DNA from: Janthinobacterium sp. GW458P
GTDB taxonomy: Bacteria > Pseudomonadota > Gammaproteobacteria > Burkholderiales > Burkholderiaceae_D
Length of the DNA: 64,000 nucleotides
Assembly: GCF_002127585.1 (NCBI RefSeq)
Contig: NZ_NEGZ01000001.1
Location: forward strand, 310,500-374,499
Reading direction: 5' to 3'
Shown: positions 58,726 to 64,000 of the stretch, piece by piece
Layout of the letters: every line of letters begins with the position of its first letter
Position numbering within the stretch: position 1 is the stretch's first letter
The notes under the pieces: model-generated
What the model was told of the DNA's origin: nothing
Seen by the model: only the letters and a program-made list of their open reading frames with translations
Databases searched by the model: none
Made by a program: the position numbers and the translations under genes

Positions 58726-60966
58726 GTGCCAATCAAGAAACCCGAATCCAAAGCGGCTGCAAAGCCCACCAAAGTTACCACGAAAGCCGAAAAGGCGCTC
58801 GACCGGCCCGAAGCGCGCGTCACCAGCGCGCCCGTGGTCAGCCAGACCACCGACGCCGCCACCCTGGCAGCCATCGATACGTCCGGTTATGTCTTGCCAT
58901 CGGTAAAGGTGCCAGGCCGCCGCGGCCGCAAGCCAAAAGAATTCCAGCCAGAAAATGATGAAGTCGCCGCCCTGAACGCCGTCGAGCGGGCCGAACTGAA
59001 GGCCGTCGACAAGGCCAAGGCCAAGGACCGCAAGGCCAAGGAGCGCGCGCTGCTGAAAGACGCGTTCTCGTCCGACACGGAAGCGAGCGAGGAAGAACTC
59101 GAGCGCCGGCGCCAGAAACTCAAGACCCTGATCAAGTTCGGCAAGGAACGCGGTTTCCTGACGTATGCGGAAATCAACGATCACTTGCCCGAAAACATCG
59201 TCGATCCGGAAGCCATCGAAGGCATCATCGGTACCTTCAATGACATGGGCATCGCCGTCTACGAACACGCGCCGGACGCGGAAACGTTGTTGCTGTCCGA
59301 TAACGTTGCCGTCGTCACCAGCGACGACGAGGCGGAAGCGGCGGCCGAGGCCGCATTGTCGACCGTCGACTCCGATTTCGGCCGCACCACCGACCCCGTG
59401 CGCATGTACATGCGCGAGATGGGCTCGGTCGAGCTGCTGACGCGCGAAGGCGAGATCGAGATTGCCAAGCGCATCGAAGATGGCTTGAAAGACATGATCC
59501 AGGCCATTTCCGCCTGTCCCGTGACGATCGCCGAGATCATCGCCGCCGCCGACCGCATCGCCAACGAAGAGATCAAGATCGACGAAATCGTCGACGGTCT
59601 CGTCGATGAGAACGAACCGGTCGCCGCCGCCCCTGTCGTGGCCGCGCCCGTCGAGGAAGACGAGGAAGAGGGCGAAGCGGAAGAAGAGGAAGAAGAGGAA
59701 GAGGAAGAAGCGAGCGCTTCGGGCGCCGCCGGTTTCTCCGCTGAACAGCTGGAAACCCTGAAACGCACGGCGCTGGAAAAATTCGCCGTCATTTCGCAGC
59801 AATTCGACCGCATGCGCCGCGCCTTCGAGAAGGAAGGCTACAACTCCAAGCCCTACGCCAAGGCGCAGGAAGCCATTTCGCAAGAGTTGCTGGGCATCCG
59901 CTTCACCGCCAAGGTGGTGGAAAAGCTGTGCGACACCCTGCGCGGCCAGGTGGACGAAGTGCGCCATATCGAGAAACAGATCCTCGACGTGGCCGTGAAC
60001 CGCTGCGGCATGCCGCGCGCCCACTTCATCAAGGTCTTCCCCGGCAATGAAACCAACCTCGATTGGGTCGATGGCGAAGTCAACGCAGGACACGCCTACA
60101 GCGCCATCCTGGGCCGCAACATTCCAACCGTCAAGGAACTGCAGCAGCGCCTGATCGACCTGCAGGCGCGCGTCGTGCTGCCGCTGCCGGACTTGCGTAA
60201 CATCAATCGCCAGATGGCGGCCGGTGAAATGAAGGCGCGCAAGGCCAAGCGCGAAATGACGGAGGCCAACTTGCGCCTGGTCATTTCGATCGCCAAGAAA
60301 TACACGAACCGGGGCCTGCAATTCCTCGATTTGATCCAGGAAGGCAATATCGGCCTGATGAAGGCCGTCGACAAGTTCGAGTACCGCCGCGGCTACAAGT
60401 TCTCGACGTATGCCACCTGGTGGATCCGCCAGGCGATTACCCGTTCGATCGCCGACCAGGCGCGCACGATCCGCATTCCCGTGCACATGATCGAGACGAT
60501 CAACAAGATGAACCGGATTTCCCGCCAGATCCTTCAGGAAACAGGCGCGGAACCCGATCCGGCCACCCTGGCGATCAAGATGGAGATGCCCGAGGACAAG
60601 ATCCGCAAGATCATGAAAATCGCCAAGGAACCGATCTCGATGGAAACGCCGATCGGCGACGACGACGATTCCCACCTGGGCGACTTCATCGAGGACAACA
60701 ACACCCTGGCCCCGGCCGACGCAGCGCTGCACGCGTCCATGCGGGGCGTGGTCAAGGACGTGCTCGATTCCCTGACGCCACGCGAAGCGAAAGTGCTGCG
60801 CATGCGTTTCGGCATCGAAATGTCCACCGACCACACGCTGGAAGAAGTGGGCAAGCAATTTGACGTGACGCGCGAGCGCATCCGCCAGATCGAAGCGAAG
60901 GCGCTGCGCAAGCTGCGCCACCCATCGCGCTCCGACAAGCTGAAAAGCTTCTTGGAAGGCAACTAG
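58726..60966 (+). CDS. rpoD: RNA polymerase primary sigma factor (sigma-70)
   Basis: A 746-residue sigma factor. A Lys/Ala-rich N-terminal extension comes before region 1.1 ([24 protein letters not shown]). Region 1.2 is [28 protein letters not shown]. The non-conserved region has a long Glu-rich run (about residues 307-327). Region 2 is [25 protein letters not shown], then [15 protein letters not shown]. Regions 3 and 4 end with [22 protein letters not shown]. The start is GTG at 58726. Only four sense codons lie between it and an upstream stop. The Shine-Dalgarno site is weak (GAAAG). Confidence 0.95.
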   Translation: MPIKKPESKAAAKPTKVTTKAEKALDRPEARVTSAPVVSQTTDAATLAAIDTSGYVLPSVKVPGRRGRKPKEFQPENDEVAALNAVERAELKAVDKAKAKDRKAKERALLKDAFSSDTEASEEELERRRQKLKTLIKFGKERGFLTYAEINDHLPENIVDPEAIEGIIGTFNDMGIAVYEHAPDAETLLLSDNVAVVTSDDEAEAAAEAALSTVDSDFGRTTDPVRMYMREMGSVELLTREGEIEIAKRIEDGLKDMIQAISACPVTIAEIIAAADRIANEEIKIDEIVDGLVDENEPVAAAPVVAAPVEEDEEEGEAEEEEEEEEEEASASGAAGFSAEQLETLKRTALEKFAVISQQFDRMRRAFEKEGYNSKPYAKAQEAISQELLGIRFTAKVVEKLCDTLRGQVDEVRHIEKQILDVAVNRCGMPRAHFIKVFPGNETNLDWVDGEVNAGHAYSAILGRNIPTVKELQQRLIDLQARVVLPLPDLRNINRQMAAGEMKARKAKREMTEANLRLVISIAKKYTNRGLQFLDLIQEGNIGLMKAVDKFEYRRGYKFSTYATWWIRQAITRSIADQARTIRIPVHMIETINKMNRISRQILQETGAEPDPATLAIKMEMPEDKIRKIMKIAKEPISMETPIGDDDDSHLGDFIEDNNTLAPADAALHASMRGVVKDVLDSLTPREAKVLRMRFGIEMSTDHTLEEVGKQFDVTRERIRQIEAKALRKLRHPSRSDKLKSFLEGN

Positions 60967-61076
60967 AAGCCAATAGGGCTTGACGTGCGCCCCTGATACC
61001 CCTATCCTCGCGTGTCCGTTTCCAAAACGGCCGCGCGAGGCAGGTTTCAATAGCGCCGCCACGCCGCAGTCCCCCT

Positions 61077-61400
<324 letters not shown>

Positions 61401-61425
61401 AGTTATTTCCTGTTTGCAATTTACA

Positions 61426-61478
61426 CGTTTGGACAATATTATGTGTTTGTCCAAACGCGCAAATGCTTGTCCGTTTGG
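61426..61478. promoter_or_regulatory. Repeated operator sites between phage repressor and structural operon
   Basis: CGTTTGGACA (61426-61435) is repeated inverted as TGTCCAAACG (61448-61457), 22 bp apart centre to centre, two helical turns. A related TTGTCCGTTTGG follows at 61467-61478. The sites overlap a likely -10 of the repressor gene and a possible -35 (TTGTCC, 61467-61472) of the rightward operon. This is the arrangement expected for a phage switch. The binder is inferred. Confidence 0.6.
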
Positions 61479-61638
61479 GTAAGTAAACGATAGCACATCT
61501 AGGTTGAATGTAAACCGCTCAGTCTCCGGCCCACGGGCCGCCTGTTTGCCCACTGGTACGCCTTGGGAGGTTTTTTCGGCTGCTGATCCGTGCAAAACAC
61601 AATCGCTCTAGCGGGCGACTTACTCCAAGGAAAAGACC

Positions 61639-61980
61639 ATGAAAAACACTATCCAAATTTTGCACGTCACCCAAGTGGCTGGCCGTTCGAAAAAAACCGG
61701 CAATGACTACGATATGCGCATGGCGCAATGCATCGTCCATAAGCCAAACCGCGATACCGGCGTCATCGAGCCGTTAATCGGTGAGCTGGTCTTGCCGGAG
61801 CGCTTCAAAGATACGCAACCGGGCATGTATGAGGTTGAGTTCGAAGTGTCGATCTCGCAGGACAAACGTGTCGGCGCGCAGGTCTTTTCTATCACTCCAA
61901 TTTCCGCTGCTTCCCAAGCAAAACACGCTGCAGCGGCTCCCGCCGTCAAAGCGAACCCAGGTCAACAAGCCGCCTCGTAA
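61639..61980 (+). CDS. Phage single-stranded-DNA-binding protein (gpV-like)
   Basis: A 113-residue protein in the position of gene V of filamentous phages, just before the small coat-associated genes. The core (IQILHVTQVAGRSKKTGNDYDMRMAQCIV, then IGELVLPERFKDTQPGMYEVEFEVSISQDKRVGAQVFSI) suits an OB-fold ssDNA-binding protein, and the C-terminal Ala-rich tail is flexible. It would coat the single-stranded genome and switch replication to packaging. AAGGAAAAG lies before the ATG. The assignment rests mostly on position and size. Confidence 0.75.
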   Translation: MKNTIQILHVTQVAGRSKKTGNDYDMRMAQCIVHKPNRDTGVIEPLIGELVLPERFKDTQPGMYEVEFEVSISQDKRVGAQVFSITPISAASQAKHAAAAPAVKANPGQQAAS

Positions 61981-61986
61981 TTTCCC

Positions 61987-62220
61987 ATGCCTTCCTGCGT
62001 CGATTCCACACAAATGACCGGGCCGGATGCTCCGTCCGGTGCCGTGCTGTACACGGTGTCTAGCGCTCCTACTGAGTTGGCTGCATGTGCCTATGTGGTT
62101 GAGTCAGGCCCTGAGTATGTGGCTGCTGTGGCGGCGCAGGAAAAGGCTGTTGATATATTTTTTGTGGCGGCGGTGGTGGTGCTGTTCGCGTTGGGCTGGA
62201 TTGCAGGGGCGCAACGATGA
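61987..62220 (+). CDS. Small phage membrane protein
   Basis: A 77-residue protein with a polar first half and one clear membrane helix near the C-terminus (IFFVAAVVVLFALGWIAG), starting six bases after the ssDNA-binding gene. No domain is recognised by name. Similar single-helix proteins occur at this place in many beta- and gammaproteobacterial inoviruses, where minor virion proteins are encoded. It overlaps the next frame by four bases. Confidence 0.7.
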   Translation: MPSCVDSTQMTGPDAPSGAVLYTVSSAPTELAACAYVVESGPEYVAAVAAQEKAVDIFFVAAVVVLFALGWIAGAQR

Positions 62221-62324
62221 TGCTGCTTGAAAGTCTTTGGCCGATTCTGTTTTTAGCTGGCCTGTTCTTCTGTGCTGTGCACTTGGTTAAGTACATCATT
62301 TCCCGGTTTTTGGAGCATAAATAA
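62217..62324 (+). CDS. 35-residue phage membrane protein (pVII/pIX-like)
   Basis: An ATG overlapping the previous stop opens a 35-codon frame, MMLLESLWPILFLAGLFFCA followed by a basic end (KYIISRFLEHK). It is a single membrane helix with a positively charged cytoplasmic tail, the form of filamentous phage tip proteins pVII and pIX. It ends at TAA 62322-62324, whose last base begins the next ATG. Confidence 0.65.
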   Translation: MMLLESLWPILFLAGLFFCAVHLVKYIISRFLEHK

Positions 62325-62431
62325 TGACCGTTGCCGCTGCTGTTGGTTACGCCTTGAGTGCGTTTGGCATCGGGTATGCCGCTGGTGCGATACAGCGAGT
62401 TATTCGGCGCTCTATCGAAATTTTGGATTAG
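62324..62431 (+). CDS. 35-residue phage membrane protein (pIX/pVII-like)
   Basis: A 35-codon frame, starting MTVAAAVGYALSAFGIGYAAG and ending with a basic amphipathic stretch (IQRVIRRSIEILD). The small-residue helix with GxGxxxG spacing suits tight packing in a virion tip. It shares one base with the preceding stop, so the three small genes are translationally linked. Assignment is by size, composition and place before the coat gene. Confidence 0.65.
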   Translation: MTVAAAVGYALSAFGIGYAAGAIQRVIRRSIEILD

Positions 62432-62494
62432 TAGTCTTTTGGCGCAGGGTCGTCGTCAATCGTATGTAGACCGTTATTTTTAAAGGATGTGCAA

Positions 62495-62710
62495 ATGAAC
62501 AAAAATATCATGCGTGGTTTGGCTTTGGTGGGCGCGGTTGCTGGTTCGGGCGTCGCTGCTGCTGCTGATGATCCGGGCGTGGCTGCGATCACGGCGTTGT
62601 CCGGTCAGGCTACGACCTACATCACGGCGGCCTTCGCCGTCGCCGTTCTGGTCGCCGGTGGCTTCTGGGGCATCAAGATGATGAAGAAGGCGTTTTCGAA
62701 GGCTGGCTAA
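62495..62710 (+). CDS. Major coat protein (pVIII-like)
   Basis: A 71-residue precursor. A signal peptide of 23 residues (ends GSGVAAA) is followed by a mature protein of about 48 residues: acidic N-terminus (ADDPG), a hydrophobic helix (TAAFAVAVLVAGGFWGI) and a basic C-terminus (KMMKKAFSKAG) that contacts the DNA. This three-zone plan is that of inovirus coat proteins. AAGGA is positioned for the ATG at 62495, and a GTG two codons earlier is rejected. A strong terminator follows, consistent with very high expression. Confidence 0.9.
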   Translation: MNKNIMRGLALVGAVAGSGVAAAADDPGVAAITALSGQATTYITAAFAVAVLVAGGFWGIKMMKKAFSKAG

Positions 62711-62731
62711 TTCGTCGGCGTTCGGGCGTAC

Positions 62732-62756
62732 AGGGCGGCTTATGTCGCCCTTTTTT
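62732..62756 (+). terminator. Central phage terminator behind the coat gene
   Basis: AGGGCG (62732-62737) and CGCCCT (62746-62751) with an eight-base loop are followed by TTTTTT. A rho-independent terminator at this point is a hallmark of filamentous phages. It separates abundant coat mRNA from the minor virion genes. Confidence 0.9.
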
Positions 62757-62767
62757 ATTGGATAGAA

Positions 62768-63994
62768 ATGAAAAATATTTTATTCCTCTTGATGATGGCT
62801 TTTTATATTCAGCCAGTCTCTGCTGGCGGCATTTATTTCCAGGGTTCTGATGGACTGATATATACAAGCGTTGAGGAGGCTTGCCAGAAATATGCTGCCC
62901 CGGCCGGGCGCCAAAACGAAATAGTTAGTGTTAAAGAATATGAGGAGGATAAATTTTATTGCGAGGTTAAGCCATATGGCGGCACCGTTACACGCGGTGT
63001 ATATGTCACTAAAGTTGGTGACTGCCTAGATGGTGATAGTGCTGGAACGTATAAAATTTCATCTGCCTATTACAAGCGGCTTCCTAACGGTGAATATAAA
63101 GTAGTTCAACAAATTATTCAGGATAGTAGTTTGTTGAATACTTCATATTGCATTGATAAATGTATAGCCAAGGTTAGGTCTAAAGACGATTTAGGCAAGT
63201 CGACTGAGGGGCCTGCTGATCCTAATGGCGTGTTCTTGTTTTCTTGGAATATGAAGCTGACGCAAAACGGTGCACGCTGTACCTCTAAAAAATTACCTGA
63301 TACGGTCGTTCCGCCTTATACGGGGTCGGGTGACCCGCCTAAGCCGACTGATCCTACTGATCCGACTAAGCCAACTGATCCGACTAAGCCAACTGATCCG
63401 ACTAAGCCGACTGATCCGACTAAGCCGACTGATCCGACTGATCCGACTAAGCCGACTGATCCTAGTAATCCTGGCGGCACTCCTGGCGGCACCCCAGGCG
63501 GCACCCCAGGCGGAACTCCTGGCGGAACCCCAGGCGGAACCCCGGGCGGAACCCCAGGCGGAACCCCGGGCGGAACCCCGGGCGGAACCCCAGGCGGAAC
63601 TCCTGGCGGAACCCCTGGCGACAATCCTGGAGGCAGTAAGCGCGGTTGCGGCTTACCGGGTGATGCTCCATGTCGCATTGATGAAAGTGGTATGCCGGAT
63701 GTTGATAGGGCTTCGGGGGATGTGTGGCTCAAGGAAGTTAGTGATACCAATGAAAAGGGATTGGAAAGAATCGGTTCTCTTGTTAAGGAGAAATTCGGTG
63801 CTGGTGATTGGTTCCCGACAATTAGTACCGCTGTTTGTAGGAATCCGATCGTAGCTAATCCGGTGACTGGTGGTTCATATGAGGTAGATGTTTGCACGTA
63901 TGTAAATATATTTGCTAGATTTATTTCAGGCGTTATTTGTTTCTTCGCTCTTATTGGTTCAATTCAACAAATTTCTTCAGCTTATAAGGCTTAA
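62768..63994 (+). CDS. Phage adsorption protein (pIII/TspB-like) with low-complexity linkers
   Basis: A 408-residue precursor. A signal peptide (ILFLLMMAFYIQPVSA) is followed by a Cys-containing N-terminal domain (about 18-190), presumably the receptor-binding part. Two repeat linkers come next: Lys/Thr/Asp/Pro hexamers (about 192-233) and twelve GGTP tetrapeptides (about 236-283). The C-terminal domain begins CGLPGDAPCRIDESG, a signature of the TspB family known from Neisseria filamentous phages, and ends in a membrane helix (FARFISGVICFFALIGSI) that anchors it before assembly. Gly-rich linkers between domains are a pIII feature. Confidence 0.82.
   Translation: MKNILFLLMMAFYIQPVSAGGIYFQGSDGLIYTSVEEACQKYAAPAGRQNEIVSVKEYEEDKFYCEVKPYGGTVTRGVYVTKVGDCLDGDSAGTYKISSAYYKRLPNGEYKVVQQIIQDSSLLNTSYCIDKCIAKVRSKDDLGKSTEGPADPNGVFLFSWNMKLTQNGARCTSKKLPDTVVPPYTGSGDPPKPTDPTDPTKPTDPTKPTDPTKPTDPTKPTDPTDPTKPTDPSNPGGTPGGTPGGTPGGTPGGTPGGTPGGTPGGTPGGTPGGTPGGTPGGTPGDNPGGSKRGCGLPGDAPCRIDESGMPDVDRASGDVWLKEVSDTNEKGLERIGSLVKEKFGAGDWFPTISTAVCRNPIVANPVTGGSYEVDVCTYVNIFARFISGVICFFALIGSIQQISSAYKA
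63341..63466 (+). repeat. Tandem repeat encoding (TDPTKP)-type hexapeptides
   Basis: An 18-bp unit (AAGCCGACTGATCCGACT) and a 9-bp sub-unit are repeated about seven times with few changes, inside the adsorption protein gene. Near-identity at DNA level suggests expansion and contraction by slippage. Confidence 0.85.
63470..63620 (+). repeat. Tandem repeat encoding twelve GGTP units
   Basis: A 12-bp unit GGCGGAACCCCA (with C/G and T/C third-position variants) is repeated twelve times between 63473 and 63616. Length changes by multiples of 12 bp keep the frame, so linker length can vary between isolates. Confidence 0.88.
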
Positions 63995-63996
63995 TC

Positions 63997-64000
63997 ATGC
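63997..64000 (+). CDS. Start of the next phage gene (cut by window end)
   Basis: An ATG follows the adsorption gene stop by two bases at the very end of the window. In related phages a pVI-like membrane protein follows here. Nothing more can be said from four bases. Confidence 0.3.

Noticed and set aside
63341-63620. Regular short repeats as a CRISPR array
   Set aside because: There are no unique spacers. The repeats are in-frame multiples of 9 and 12 bp inside a coding sequence.

Overview
The window looks like chromosomal DNA of a high-GC betaproteobacterium, most likely of the family Oxalobacteraceae (Janthinobacterium, Duganella or Massilia type). This rests on recognised gene families and gene order (the rpsU-yqeY-dnaG-rpoD-tRNA block, ogt-xerD, FixJ-type dctRS beside dctPQM) and on GC-rich codon use. 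The last 2.9 kb has clearly lower GC and is the left end of a filamentous phage (inovirus) prophage inserted at the 3' end of a CAU-anticodon tRNA gene behind rpoD.

Region 1 (1-10.3 kb): a yqjI-yqjH pair (His-rich PadR-type metal sensor and ferric-siderophore reductase), a lipoprotein, and a C4-dicarboxylate module in which a DctS/DctR two-component system is divergent from a dctPQM TRAP transporter across a perfect 28-bp palindrome. Then come a candidate structured RNA of about 250 nt with its own promoter and terminator, ogt, xerD and a small basic protein. Region 2 (10.4-24 kb): export of metals and drugs. It holds a heavy-metal RND pump (czcB-czcA-czcC order) divergent from czcRS, an MgtC-type membrane protein followed by a free-standing copy of its own C-terminal domain, and a second RND pump with its adaptor. 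Region 3 (24-37 kb): a PAS-GGDEF-EAL protein, an EEP-family phosphohydrolase, ybaK, plsY, a DsbA-family protein, paired DUF2157/GDYXXLXY membrane proteins, a DUF457 membrane protein, a KefC-like antiporter and a voltage-sensor-type potassium channel ending in a zinc ribbon.

Region 4 (37.1-47 kb) is the most interesting chromosomal part. Seven tightly packed genes (ketoacyl synthase III, NAD-dependent epimerase/3beta-HSD-like reductase, MBL-fold hydrolase, CoF-synthetase-like adenylate-forming enzyme, PAP2-like membrane enzyme, sterol-desaturase-family oxygenase, fatty acid desaturase) are followed by a GbsR/MarR-type regulator with a visible promoter and operator, a DUF4166 protein and a TIGR01777 membrane oxidoreductase. 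Together they suggest an uncharacterised lipid pathway that condenses, reduces, activates and modifies fatty acyl chains in the membrane. It resembles ole-type long-chain condensation in logic, but not in gene content.

Region 5 (47-61.2 kb): eutBC, tsaD, a NirD-like protein without NirB, aroG, an IS110-derived protein that has lost its catalytic residues, ybiB, a HI0933-type flavoprotein, then rpsU, yqeY, dnaG, rpoD and the tRNA. Region 6 (61.2-64 kb): inovirus genes in canonical order: repressor (whose C-terminus reads antisense into the tRNA), ssDNA-binding protein, three small membrane proteins, major coat protein, terminator, and a repeat-rich TspB/pIII-like adsorption protein. The replication, assembly (Zot/pI) and integration genes lie beyond the window.
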